A DNA stretch of 64,000 nucleotides from Adlercreutzia shanghongiae (GCF_035830635.1 NZ_JAYMFI010000011.1:124001-188000); one strand, 5' to 3'. Positions 16,263-25,076 are shown, counted from the first letter of the stretch. Notes: a model not told the origin generated them from the letters alone. Made by a program: numbers and translations.

Positions 16263-19166
16263 CTAACGTCGGAACAGGGAGAAGACGAGGTACAGCACGA
16301 ACAGCACAATGCCGATGAAGCCGGCGCCCACGGCCAGGTACGGCAGAACGCAGGCGAGGCAGAGCAGCGTCAGCGTGACCATGGTGGGATGCTCGCGGCG
16401 CAGCACGGCCACTACGGCGAAGGAAACCACCGCCAGGCCGCAGAACCCGATGCCCCATAACAGCTGGTTTTCCAGGAAGGGCCAGCCGGTCTCGGCAGCC
16501 AGGTCCGCCCACGACTCGTAGCCGATTCCCGGGGCCATGAGCACCGTGATGCCGAGGGCCGCCACGGCCGCCCCGCCCCAGAAGAGCGCCTTCGAGAGAC
16601 CCGTGGCCGATGTTTCGGGGTGGCGGCGCGCCCGGGTCTTGGCGATGAAGGCGCTCGTGTCCCGCGCCACGGGCACGGCGCCCTCCTCGTCGCCGGATAT
16701 CCAGCCTTCGGCGACGCCCTTGCCGGCAGCGATGGCCTCGGCCTCCTTGCGCAGGGCGGTGGCCCGGCGCCGTGTACGGCCCTTGGTGCCCACGCCGCGC
16801 AAGACGAAAAAGGCGTTCGCGAATTTCGGCGCCAGCACCGCGGAGGCCGCGGCCAGAAATCCCAGGAGGGCAGCGCCGCTGAACGTGGCGGTGGGGATGG
16901 CCGACACGTCGATGAGGGCGTCGGGGTACACCGAGCCTGCCCCCAGACCCGTGGGCGAGATGAGCACGGTGCTCGCCGTGGCGAGCGGTTCCCCGGCGTT
17001 GATCACGCCCTCCTTCCACATGCCGAAGGTGAAGCGCGGCATGATGAAGCACACGAGCAGCACGAAGGCCACGGCCACGATAAGCCGGCTGAAGAAGGCT
17101 GGTTTGGAAAGGCCGTCCACGGGCGCGTGCTTGCCCTCGGCATCGGCCAGGACGTCTATCTGGGCGGCGGCGTCTTCCAGGGCCGCTTGCGCGTCCTCGG
17201 CACAGGCGCGACTACGGGCGCCCCAGCACATCTCGCGTGCCCAGGCCACGGCCTCGGCATCGGCCGCCGAGGCTTCCATGAGATGGGCGACGAAGCCGCG
17301 GGGCACGGGCCGGCCGAACAGCTCGGCGGTGAAGTAGCCGCCGGCGGTGGCGGGCGCCACCGTCTCGCTCGAGCGCACGATGCCCATATGGCGCAGGTGC
17401 GGGCTCGCCTCGGTGCGGACCGCCAGGTCCTCGGCGCGGCGCGCTCGCTCGGCACGGGCCTCGGCACTGTCGGCCAGGGGCGCTGCTTCGGGTACTTTCG
17501 CGCCGGCCACGGCCCGCACGAGGCGCTCGCCTGCGCCGTCGCGGCCGTGGTAGAGCCGCAGGTTTTCCTGCACCCAGCGCGCCCAGCCGTCGCTGCCGTA
17601 GCGCACCGCGAAGGCCCGCACGGCCGCGGTGTCGCCGGCGGTGGCCTCCAGCACTTCCAGCAGCCGGTCGGCGCGCTCGCCCACATTCGCGTCCGCGTGC
17701 TCGCGCAGCCAGGCGAGACCCACCTGGGCCTGCGCGGGATAACCTGCCACGGCCACCACACCGAGCACGTCGCGGGCCGCCTCGTCGTCGGCGGCCAGGC
17801 GGTAGAACCCCAGCGGTGTGGCGGCAATGCGGCGGAAGAGCGCATCGACGCCAGCGGTGCCCCGCAGCACGGCCTCTCCCTTCCAGAGGGCGGCCGCGCG
17901 GGCGGGGTCGATGAGCGCAAGCGCCCGCGACAGCCCCAGGTCCTCGTTGCCGCCCTCGTCATCGGGCAGCGTGTCGGGGTCGTGGTCGGTGATGTCGTTT
18001 AAGGCCACGGCCAGATCGGTCTCGCCGATCTTGCGGAAGTAGTCTTCCAGCCCGTGGGTGTACAGGTGGCGCTTGGCGCGTTGCCAGTTGCCTGCCAGCG
18101 CGGTGACCAGGGTGGGGCGGCTCTCGTACAGGGTGCCCTCGAACTGGTAGCCGGCAGGGCCTGTCATGGCCGCGGCCAGAGGATCGCGGTAGCGGAAGGC
18201 ATCAGGTGCGGCCAGCCAGCGTTGTATGTCGTCGTAGCCGAGGCGGCCCTGGGCGTGGGCGTAGGTGAGCCCGTAGATGAGGTCGCCGAGCGAGGCGTGC
18301 TCGGCCTCGCGCGGCTGGAAGGGCACGGGGCGGCCGCCGGCGAGCACCGCCGACAGGTCGTCGGCGTCGATGAGCGCCTGGTGCGGATGCGCCCCTCCGT
18401 TGTAGAGCGTCCAGATGGTGTAGCCGAGCGCGTACCAGTCGTTCTCGCGCTGCACCACCGAGGAGTGCGGCGAGTAGCCGGGCGTGCGGCGGTCAACCTT
18501 GGTGGCCGAGGTGTCGCGGCCCTCTTCAAGTACCGAGGAGATGCCGAAGTCGCCGAGCACCACGTTGCCGTCCAGAAGGTAGAGGTTCTTCGGCTTCACG
18601 TCGCGGTGCACGATGCCCTGCTCGTGCAGCAGGTGCAGGGCGCAGGCCGCCTGGGGGATGACGGTGTCGCGCAGAAGCTCGTAGCTCGCGCCGGGCGCGC
18701 GGGCCAGGCGGTCGTCGCACAGCGGCATGACGGCCACGTCGTAGGTGGTCTCGCCGAGCCCCGGCGTGTCGTCGCTCACGGTGCCCGTGGCGTACAGCGG
18801 CATGAGGTGGGTTTCCGTGAAGTGGCGCTCGCCGAGCGGGTGGTCGGTCATAAGGCTGCGCAGGTAGCCGAGGATGGCCCGGCGCGCTAGGCGGTCGCGC
18901 ACGGCATGGGGCTGGTAGGCGATCTTCGCGGCGAAGACGTTTCCCGCTTCATCGGTGGCGTGCACTACGGTGCCCTGGCCGCCGGCGCCGATGATGTCGG
19001 CCGTGTGCAGGGTGAAGGCGCGCTCGCCGTCGCCGATGAAGGGCAGGTCGGCCCCCGACAGCACGGGCGAGGCGGCATCCAGGTCCACCAGGGTGGCGGC
19101 CACGTCCACGATGGTGGGCGCCACCGCGCGCCGAGGCTCGCGCGAGATGTCGTTGCTAGCGGCCAC
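16263..19166 (-). CDS. Membrane-anchored Hanks-type Ser/Thr protein kinase
   Basis: The kinase domain spans about residues 50-320: glycine loop GAGGQGTVVHA (60-70), lysine in FAAKI (81), catalytic loop HRDVKPKN (187-194) and DFG (206-208). A 400-residue helical region follows, and the last 270 residues hold about six hydrophobic helices, so the enzyme is anchored at its C-terminus, unlike PknB-type kinases with one central span and PASTA repeats. I start at the GTG at 19166, which has GGGAGG eight bases upstream and overlaps the stop of the AAA+ gene by 11 bp. Length 967. Likely substrates or partners are the FHA and AAA+ proteins encoded upstream. Confidence 0.88.
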   Translation of the reverse strand: MAASNDISREPRRAVAPTIVDVAATLVDLDAASPVLSGADLPFIGDGERAFTLHTADIIGAGGQGTVVHATDEAGNVFAAKIAYQPHAVRDRLARRAILGYLRSLMTDHPLGERHFTETHLMPLYATGTVSDDTPGLGETTYDVAVMPLCDDRLARAPGASYELLRDTVIPQAACALHLLHEQGIVHRDVKPKNLYLLDGNVVLGDFGISSVLEEGRDTSATKVDRRTPGYSPHSSVVQRENDWYALGYTIWTLYNGGAHPHQALIDADDLSAVLAGGRPVPFQPREAEHASLGDLIYGLTYAHAQGRLGYDDIQRWLAAPDAFRYRDPLAAAMTGPAGYQFEGTLYESRPTLVTALAGNWQRAKRHLYTHGLEDYFRKIGETDLAVALNDITDHDPDTLPDDEGGNEDLGLSRALALIDPARAAALWKGEAVLRGTAGVDALFRRIAATPLGFYRLAADDEAARDVLGVVAVAGYPAQAQVGLAWLREHADANVGERADRLLEVLEATAGDTAAVRAFAVRYGSDGWARWVQENLRLYHGRDGAGERLVRAVAGAKVPEAAPLADSAEARAERARRAEDLAVRTEASPHLRHMGIVRSSETVAPATAGGYFTAELFGRPVPRGFVAHLMEASAADAEAVAWAREMCWGARSRACAEDAQAALEDAAAQIDVLADAEGKHAPVDGLSKPAFFSRLIVAVAFVLLVCFIMPRFTFGMWKEGVINAGEPLATASTVLISPTGLGAGSVYPDALIDVSAIPTATFSGAALLGFLAAASAVLAPKFANAFFVLRGVGTKGRTRRRATALRKEAEAIAAGKGVAEGWISGDEEGAVPVARDTSAFIAKTRARRHPETSATGLSKALFWGGAAVAALGITVLMAPGIGYESWADLAAETGWPFLENQLLWGIGFCGLAVVSFAVVAVLRREHPTMVTLTLLCLACVLPYLAVGAGFIGIVLFVLYLVFSLFRR

Positions 19167-21117
19167 GAGCGCTGCCTCCCGCCGTGGATTCGGGTGCAAG
19201 GCGTCCCGTCTCGGCGGCCGATCCCACGAGGGGCGCGGCCCCGTCGTCGCCGACGCGCCGGAAGGCCGCATCGCCGTCGGCCAGGTAGGCCTCCACGGCA
19301 TCGCCCGCTTCCACGCCTGCATCGAAGATGAAGGAGGCGAGCGGGTTCAGATAGGCCGCCTCCACCAGGTTGCCGATGCCACGGCCGCCGTTCTCGCGCA
19401 CGCCGGGCTCCTGCGCGCGCTCCAGCAGGTGTTCCACCAAGGCATCGGCGGTGCCCACCGCGATGCCGCAACGAGCGCGCACATTTCCGTTGATCTTGGC
19501 CAGCTGCGCCTCCAGAATGAGCCGCGATGCCTCGGGAGAAATGTAGTCGAACACCACGATGTTGTCGCCGATGCGGTTTAAGACCTCGGGCTTGAAGTGG
19601 GTGGCCATGGCCGCGCGCACCTTCTTTTGCATGACATCGTAGGGCTCGCCGGGCTGCACGATGCTGCGCCGGCCCACCACGCGTCCGTGCTCGTCCAGCA
19701 CCTCCTCGGAGATGCCCACGTTGCTGGTGAAGAAAATGAGCGTCTCGCTGAAGTAGACCGTCTGGCCCCGGCCGTCGGTCATGCGGCCGTCTTCCAGAAT
19801 TTGCAGGAACTTGTCCATGATGGAGGGATGGGCCTTCTCCACCTCGTCGAACAGCAGCACCGAGAAGGGGTTCGCGCGCACGGCGTTGGTGAGCTGGCCG
19901 CCGGCCTCGTAGCCCACGTAGCCGGGCGGCGCGCCGAACAGCTTCTGGTCGGCGTTCTCGGCGGCGTACTCCGACATGTCGAAGCGCAGGTAGCTACGCT
20001 CGTCGCCGAACAAGAGCTCGGTTACGGCCTTCACGATCTCGGTCTTGCCGGTGCCCGTGGGGCCGGCCAAGAACAGCACGCCCTTGGGCTTGGTGCCCGA
20101 GGAGTGCTGCATGCCGGAAAAGCCCAGCACCGAGCGCTTCAGCACCGAGACGATCTTCGCGATGGCGGGTTCCTGGCCCTTCACGCGCCGGCGCAGGGCG
20201 GCCGCCGGGTCGTCGCGCAGCTTGTCGGCCATGGCGGCCCACTGGTTCTCGCGGATGCCGTACTTGTACAGGTCCACCAGCTCGGCCACGCGCTCGGGCG
20301 TCGTGCCGCCGCGGGCGTGCAGGCGCCGCAGCTCGTCCAGCTCCACGAGCTTCATGCCGTCGGTGGTGTCGATGAGCTTCTCCCGCGCCTTGGCGAGCGC
20401 CGGGTCGGCCAGGTCGGGGAAGGCCCGCTCGATGAAGGCCTCGCGGGCCGGGCGGTCGGGGTTGGGAATGGCGATGACGCGCGCATCGGGGTTTGCGCGG
20501 GTGAGCCACGAGGGCACGTCCCCCGCGCGGTTCACCACCAGCACGAGCGTGTTCACGTGCGCCCCGTCGCCCCGGATGGCGTCGGCCGCGCCCAGGTACA
20601 AGTTCATGAACACGGCGTTCTCCTCGGGGGTGAGGTCTTCCGGGGAGGACGCGAGCCGGCTCGCCAGGTCAAACACGCAGGCGATGGAGCGGCCCTCGGC
20701 AACGCCGGCGTCGAGCCTGCGCGAGAGGGCGGCGCGCATGAGCAGCGCGTCGTGGACGAGGCGGTTGGTGGCGAAGGGGGCCTGGCGCGCCGCCGAGTCG
20801 CGGGCGGGGTTCAGCGCCTCGGCCTCGGCGGTCAGGCGGTCGGCCTGGGCCTGGGCGGCCTCGGCCAGCCCGCGCGCGTCGCCTGCGCCCAAGGGGTCGC
20901 CGATGCCGCGCAGGGGATCGGCGAACAGGAAGCGGTAGGGGCGCGCGTCCTCGGCGCCGGCGAACAGCTCCGGCAGGATCTGGTTAAGGGGCAGGAACTG
21001 GGTTGCGCCCGCGGGGCCTTCCCACGGGTACAGGTCGGCCACGTTGCCCTCGATGACGAGGACGGGCTTGATGCCGACGAAGTTGTCCAGCTCGCGCTGC
21101 CAGGTGGGAGATGTCAT
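19156..21117 (-). CDS. ClpB-like AAA+ ATPase with degenerate N-terminal domain
   Basis: The C-terminal half is a ClpA/ClpB D2-type AAA+ module: Walker A GPTGTGKT (352-359), aromatic pore loop GAPPGYVGYEAGG (395-407), Walker B LLFDEVEKAH (421-430) and sensor-1 TSNVG (464-468), followed by the D2-small domain. The N-terminal 300 residues look like a second AAA-type fold (strand ACVFDLASR, then VIAIPNPDRPAREAFI) but lack any Walker A, so this half cannot bind ATP in the usual way. There is no ClpP-binding loop obvious to me. Length 653 is far shorter than ClpB (about 860). Its start overlaps the radical-SAM stop, and its stop overlaps the kinase start. Confidence 0.87.
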   Translation of the reverse strand: MTSPTWQRELDNFVGIKPVLVIEGNVADLYPWEGPAGATQFLPLNQILPELFAGAEDARPYRFLFADPLRGIGDPLGAGDARGLAEAAQAQADRLTAEAEALNPARDSAARQAPFATNRLVHDALLMRAALSRRLDAGVAEGRSIACVFDLASRLASSPEDLTPEENAVFMNLYLGAADAIRGDGAHVNTLVLVVNRAGDVPSWLTRANPDARVIAIPNPDRPAREAFIERAFPDLADPALAKAREKLIDTTDGMKLVELDELRRLHARGGTTPERVAELVDLYKYGIRENQWAAMADKLRDDPAAALRRRVKGQEPAIAKIVSVLKRSVLGFSGMQHSSGTKPKGVLFLAGPTGTGKTEIVKAVTELLFGDERSYLRFDMSEYAAENADQKLFGAPPGYVGYEAGGQLTNAVRANPFSVLLFDEVEKAHPSIMDKFLQILEDGRMTDGRGQTVYFSETLIFFTSNVGISEEVLDEHGRVVGRRSIVQPGEPYDVMQKKVRAAMATHFKPEVLNRIGDNIVVFDYISPEASRLILEAQLAKINGNVRARCGIAVGTADALVEHLLERAQEPGVRENGGRGIGNLVEAAYLNPLASFIFDAGVEAGDAVEAYLADGDAAFRRVGDDGAAPLVGSAAETGRLAPESTAGGSARGR

Positions 21118-21797
21118 AGCGGTTCCTCTCCGGACGGGCGCCCGTGGATGCCGATGGACAGGGCGCGGCCGTCGAACACCGCGTTCTGCACGCGGCGCGG
21201 TTTCCTCTCCTCGTCATGATACAGGGTTTCCAGCGCGGGGTTCAGCACGATTACGCGCTGGTTGGTCGAGCCGCGCAGCCCGCAGGCGCCGTCGTTGAGC
21301 GCGGCGACGTAGGGCCCGTCGATGAGGACGTCGATGAGGCCGTGATGCGTGGGGGCTTGCTCGTCGGCGACCGGTGGCGGGGTGCTGGCCGGCGAGGGGG
21401 CGGCTGCTGCCGGCAGGGTGTTTGCCGCCGCCGGGTCTTCTGCGAGCAGCGTGCGGGGGATGCGCGGGTCGCGCCGCAGCTCTTCAAGGGTGAAGCCGGT
21501 GTAGACGAGAATGTCGTCGAAGGCGGGGCGGATGGCCTCGAGCACCTGGGCGAGCTCGGAGGCCTGCTCTAGAGGGTCGCCTCCGGTGAAGGTGATGCGG
21601 TGGCAGCCGGTGCGGGCGGCCAGCTCGTTCAGAATGGCGGCCACGCGCGCGGGCGGCAGGTCGGCTTCGGGCCGCGGGCCCCACAGTTCGGGATTGGCGC
21701 AGCCGGGGCAGTGCTTGGAGCAGCCGCTCGCCCACACGGCCACGCGCGCGCCGGGGCCCAGGGTGGTCACGGGGTGGTAGAGGCGGTCGATGCGCAT
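21114..21797 (-). CDS. NrdG-like radical-SAM activating protein
   Basis: Residues 20-40 contain ASGCSKHCPGC, a CX3CX2C motif for the radical-SAM [4Fe-4S] cluster (C26, C30, C33), followed by FTGGDPLEQ. The overall size and sequence resemble anaerobic ribonucleotide reductase activases. A 35-residue Ala/Pro/Thr-rich insertion (about 117-153) interrupts the domain. No glycyl-radical reductase gene is near; instead the gene sits between the FHA and AAA+ genes and overlaps the latter by 4 bp. A role in modifying a protein of this cluster is possible but unproven. Confidence 0.82.
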   Translation of the reverse strand: MRIDRLYHPVTTLGPGARVAVWASGCSKHCPGCANPELWGPRPEADLPPARVAAILNELAARTGCHRITFTGGDPLEQASELAQVLEAIRPAFDDILVYTGFTLEELRRDPRIPRTLLAEDPAAANTLPAAAAPSPASTPPPVADEQAPTHHGLIDVLIDGPYVAALNDGACGLRGSTNQRVIVLNPALETLYHDEERKPRRVQNAVFDGRALSIGIHGRPSGEEPL

Positions 21798-21803
21798 GGC
21801 GGC

Positions 21804-22523
21804 TCAGGCAACCGGGCGCGGGCGCGCGGATACGCGGGCGATGGCGGCGCGGTCGAAGGGATCGCTGCAGAAGGTGCAGGCATCTACGCGCCCGTCGGCG
21901 TCGGCCACGGCATGCTCGGTGCCGCAGACGGGGCAGCGCACCGACCAGGCGACGGCTTCGGCGCAGGCCGCGGGGCGCGAGGTGGCGGAGGCGTCGCCGC
22001 CAGCGTCCGAGGTCGCAGCCGCTGCGGTGGCTTCCGCGAAAGAGCCGGCCGCCTCAGGCGCTTCCACGGCAACGCGGAACACCATGTCGGCCAGCTTCAG
22101 GGTCTCACCTCCGAAGAGCGGCTGGGGTGCGCCCGCATGCAGGGATGACCAGGCGTTTCCGCGCAGCACCGACGACTCGTTGCGGCCGGTGTGCTCGATG
22201 GTCCAGCGACCGTCGGGGCTTGCGGCCACCACGGCGTGCACCCCCGACACGCGGGACGAGAAGACATCGGGCGAGAAGTCGCCGGCGCGCCCCAGAATAC
22301 CGCCTGGTGCCGTGATGCGCACGACGGTGCCCGCGCGCAGGTCTTCCAGCAACAGGTCAGGTGCGGGTCGGGGCGCCTCTTCTGTATCATCCTGAGTGGA
22401 TGGGCGAAGCCCCGCAGTCGAAGGATCTTCAGGTGCGTTTCCTTCGCGCGCAAGGGGGTTTCCGCAGGCAACGCAGACGTGTGCGGCATCGTCGTTGGCG
22501 AAGCCGCAGGAGCACAGCCGCAT
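21804..22523 (-). CDS. FHA-domain protein with N- and C-terminal zinc ribbons
   Basis: The N-terminus has a four-cysteine zinc ribbon (CSCGFAN...CVACGNPL). The middle (about 65-155) fits an FHA domain: GILGRAGDF, SSRVSGVHAVV, then GRWTIEHTGRNESSVLRG, matching the GR, SRxHA and NG-type positions that bind phosphothreonine. An Ala-rich linker leads to a second zinc ribbon near the C-terminus (CPVCGTEH...CTFC). It lies directly upstream of the radical-SAM gene (6 bp). As a phosphothreonine reader it is the natural partner of the kinase in this cluster. Length 239. Confidence 0.82.
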   Translation of the reverse strand: MRLCSCGFANDDAAHVCVACGNPLAREGNAPEDPSTAGLRPSTQDDTEEAPRPAPDLLLEDLRAGTVVRITAPGGILGRAGDFSPDVFSSRVSGVHAVVAASPDGRWTIEHTGRNESSVLRGNAWSSLHAGAPQPLFGGETLKLADMVFRVAVEAPEAAGSFAEATAAAATSDAGGDASATSRPAACAEAVAWSVRCPVCGTEHAVADADGRVDACTFCSDPFDRAAIARVSARPRPVA

Positions 22524-22524
22524 G

Positions 22525-23865
22525 CTACCTCACCGCCTGGGCGGCAGCCCCGGTGCGCTTGCGGCGCCGCTCGCGGGCTCGCGAGGTCGTGGCGGGTGCG
22601 GCTTGGGCGGCGGCCGTGCCGGCAGATGCCTCGTGCAGCTCACGGCAGAAGGCGGCGTCGGGTTCTGCCTTGTAGCGCACGGCGTTGGTGATGCCGTAGG
22701 CGGCCAAGTCTCCCGCTATCTCGTCGTATACGGCGCAGAAGTCGTGCTGGCCTTGCAGGAGGGCCTCGGTGCGGGGGCCGGGTGCGGCGGCGTCCAGGGT
22801 GACCGAGCCGCCTTCGGCAACGCCGCCGATGCCCGCGGGCAGCCCCGCCACTTGCAGCATGAGGTCGCCCTGATCGGATACGAATGCGTGGATGCCGTCG
22901 CTTTGCTCGGCGCTTCCGAAGACGCGGTGGCTGCCCGCAAGGTCGCGGCCCATGCGCACCGATCGGGCGATGTCGTAGCCGTGGGCGGCCATGACGGCAT
23001 CGATGCACGCCTGCAGGTAGGCGTTGCGGTCGGCCTGGGCTTGCAGTGCGCGCAGGGCCTCCAGGTGCGCCGCCGCCTCTTCCAGCGTGGCGAACGCGGC
23101 CCCCTCGGGATGCGGAACGCCTTGGGCCGCCAGCTCCTCCTCGGCGTCCTCGATGAGCGCTGCCAGGTCGGCCATGGCCCGGGCACCGGCTTCCATGGAC
23201 GGCAGCAGCAGCTCCAGCTGCGCGGCTCCCGCCTCGTTCAGCGCCGGGGCCGCCTCCAGCAGCAGGGCGCGATCGGCTGCCAGAGTGTAGGGCGATTCGA
23301 TGAGCGCGAGAGCCCGCCGCGCCGCGGTCTGCACGTGTTCGGCGGCAGCGCCGGTTGCCCCGTCGCCCGCTGGCGCTTCGGCAACCGCCTTCGCCGCGCT
23401 GCCCTCGCTGCCGACGGCTTCGGCCGCTTCGGCATGCGGCTCGCTTGCCGCCGCGGCCAGGAGCTGTGCGAAGTCCCGCGTCCCGCGAACGGCGTCCGCC
23501 GCGCTCGCGGCGCGGCCGATGCGCTCGCAGAGCGCCACCGCCTGGGCACAGAAGGCCTCGGCGGTGGCGGCCGCCTGGGCGGCGCAGTGCTCGGCGCGGG
23601 TCACAGAGTCTTCCATAACGGCGGCCGGCGTGAACGCGCATTCCGCAGCGAGCCGGTCAAGCGCCTCCTCGGCCGCACTCTCCAGGGAGGCGATTGCCTC
23701 CTCGGCCTCGGGGCATCCCGCGCCGGTTGTCAGCGCCTCTTCCCGCATCTCCACGATACGCCGCCGCGCCCGGCTGCGGCTGTGGTCCACATCATGGCGC
23801 AGCGCCGCCAGCTGTGCCTGGATCCGCCGCTCTATCTCCAGTTGACTCGTCTTCGGCCCGCTCAT
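22525..23865 (-). CDS. Long coiled-coil protein, first gene of the kinase/FHA/AAA+ cluster
   Basis: This 446-residue, alanine- and glutamate-rich protein starts MSGPKTSQLEIERRIQAQLA and is predicted from composition to be mostly helical and coiled-coil to about residue 310. A globular C-terminal part follows (about 320-420, with RVFGSAEQSDGIHAFVSDQGDLMLQVAG). I do not recognise the family. The ATG at 23865 has AGGGG eight bases upstream; the longer frame upstream lacks a ribosome-binding site. One base separates its stop from the FHA start, so the whole run to 14878 is very likely one operon. Confidence 0.75.
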   Translation of the reverse strand: MSGPKTSQLEIERRIQAQLAALRHDVDHSRSRARRRIVEMREEALTTGAGCPEAEEAIASLESAAEEALDRLAAECAFTPAAVMEDSVTRAEHCAAQAAATAEAFCAQAVALCERIGRAASAADAVRGTRDFAQLLAAAASEPHAEAAEAVGSEGSAAKAVAEAPAGDGATGAAAEHVQTAARRALALIESPYTLAADRALLLEAAPALNEAGAAQLELLLPSMEAGARAMADLAALIEDAEEELAAQGVPHPEGAAFATLEEAAAHLEALRALQAQADRNAYLQACIDAVMAAHGYDIARSVRMGRDLAGSHRVFGSAEQSDGIHAFVSDQGDLMLQVAGLPAGIGGVAEGGSVTLDAAAPGPRTEALLQGQHDFCAVYDEIAGDLAAYGITNAVRYKAEPDAAFCRELHEASAGTAAAQAAPATTSRARERRRKRTGAAAQAVR

Positions 23866-24004
23866 AGATATGCCCCTATCGCTTTCTCCGTGCACTGCCC
23901 CTATTGTACCTCGCATTGACGGAGAGCGCGTCCTCTGCCGCTTCGGCCAGCCGCGTGATGTTCCTCCGCTCGGCACCCTGGCATATTCGCCCAGATCGTG
24001 CTAA

Positions 24005-24028
24005 AGTGTATTTCATTTGCAATACACT
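24005..24028. promoter_or_regulatory. Candidate operator of the MNT/HEPN operon
   Basis: AGTGTATT (24005-24012) and AATACACT (24021-24028) form a perfect 8-bp inverted repeat with an 8-bp spacer, ending 14 bp before the start codon. It is well placed for autorepression by the ribbon-helix-helix part of the first gene product. Confidence 0.6.
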
Positions 24029-24042
24029 ACAAAGGGAGTCAT

Positions 24043-24582
24043 ATGTCTTCTGCAGCAGATTCCCGCGTGCCGGTTGCTATGCGGCTGCCGCGCCGTGAGG
24101 TGGAGATTGTCGATGAGTATGCCCGGGCTCACCGCATCACCAAGACCGAGGCGTTCCTCCACTTTCTTCGTCGGGGTATGGAGGGGGAGGAAGATGCCTT
24201 GAACGGAGAACGGCTGAGCGCTATCGAGCGATCGCTCGAAAAGGTGCTCAACTGCCTTACTGGTGGCGATCTTCTTCAAAAAAGCGATGTATTGGAAATA
24301 ATTAGTAACGAATCTCAAAATTTTTCCGCAATAAAACGTGCTATTCTGTTCGGGTCGTTTGCGAGAGATGCAGCGACTTTGAAGAGCGATATCGACATCC
24401 GGCTCGAGCTTGACCGCGACAAACCCTTCAGCCTCTATGATTTGGCGCGCTTCCAGAAAGCGGTAGGCCGTCGCACGGGTCGCGAAGTCGAGGCGCTTAC
24501 CGCCGACGATATCGGCAATGCCAATCTTGTCGCCGCCATCGAACGGGAGGGAATCGTAGCCTATGAACGCCCGAGAGAATGA
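24043..24582 (+). CDS. MNT-type nucleotidyltransferase antitoxin with N-terminal RHH-like domain
   Basis: The C-terminal half is a minimal nucleotidyltransferase: GSFARDA (104-110) and SDIDI (115-119) give the GSxAR...DxD signature. The first 50 residues (VAMRLPRREVEIVDEYARAH then TKTEAFLHFLRRGM) look like a ribbon-helix-helix DNA-binding domain, which ordinary MNT antitoxins lack. In known MNT/HEPN pairs the MNT protein neutralises the HEPN toxin by adenylylating it. The ATG at 24043 follows AAAGGGAG. Codons are AT-richer than those of neighbours, suggesting acquisition by transfer. It overlaps the toxin gene by 20 bp. Length 179. Confidence 0.82.
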   Translation: MSSAADSRVPVAMRLPRREVEIVDEYARAHRITKTEAFLHFLRRGMEGEEDALNGERLSAIERSLEKVLNCLTGGDLLQKSDVLEIISNESQNFSAIKRAILFGSFARDAATLKSDIDIRLELDRDKPFSLYDLARFQKAVGRRTGREVEALTADDIGNANLVAAIEREGIVAYERPRE

Positions 24583-25006
24583 CCTTCTGCGTATTCAGGA
24601 GATCTACGATATCGCAACTCAGACAATTGCCCAGCTCGATGAGCTGCGCATTTGCCGAGAGCAGTTCGTCCGGCCTGCTTCAGCCCAGGAGGCGCTCATC
24701 GGGGAAGGGCTTGCGAATCGTGTGTTCCGCGCGGCAGAAGAAGGAGGCCGCCTTTCTCAGGTATTCGTCGAATACGGATTCGAGTTGCGGGAGATGAGCG
24801 GCCTGCGCAACCGCCTGGCGCATGCCTACGGAACGGTTGACATGCATGTTGTGTGGGATGTGCTCCAACATGATTTTCCGAAGCTGGTAGCGGCCTGCGA
24901 AGCGTATTGCGAGGAACGCGGCATTGCCCTTGCGCGCACATGGGGTGCGCCTCAGGCTGTTTCTGAGACATCTGGACCAGACGAGGGATCTACTCCGCGC
25001 CAGTGA
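24563..25006 (+). CDS. HEPN-domain (DUF86/HepT-like) toxin
   Basis: This 147-residue helical protein carries the HEPN RNase motif RX4H as RNRLAH (R82 to H87), followed by Y89 as in the HepT family, where the motif RX4HXY is both the active site and the site of adenylylation. Family toxins cleave RNA, for example tRNA. It overlaps the MNT gene by 20 bp, a typical arrangement with the antitoxin first. The C-terminal 25 residues are non-conserved. Confidence 0.82.
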   Translation: MNARENDLLRIQEIYDIATQTIAQLDELRICREQFVRPASAQEALIGEGLANRVFRAAEEGGRLSQVFVEYGFELREMSGLRNRLAHAYGTVDMHVVWDVLQHDFPKLVAACEAYCEERGIALARTWGAPQAVSETSGPDEGSTPRQ

Positions 25007-25049
25007 AAACTGCGATCGTCGTCGGCAGTCGTTCTAGAGCGCCGTCGGG

Positions 25050-25076
25050 CTCCTCTTCGGGCCGCTCGGGGAGGAG
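25050..25076 (+). terminator. Weak terminator-like hairpin after the HEPN gene
   Basis: CTCCTC (25050-25055) pairs with GAGGAG (25071-25076), followed by GCCTTTG. It lies 44 bp after the toxin stop. The T-run is short. Confidence 0.3.

Noticed and set aside
14878..23865. Type VI secretion system control module
   Set aside because: Kinase, FHA and Clp-like genes are present, but no sheath, Hcp, VgrG or baseplate genes are, and the host appears Gram-positive.
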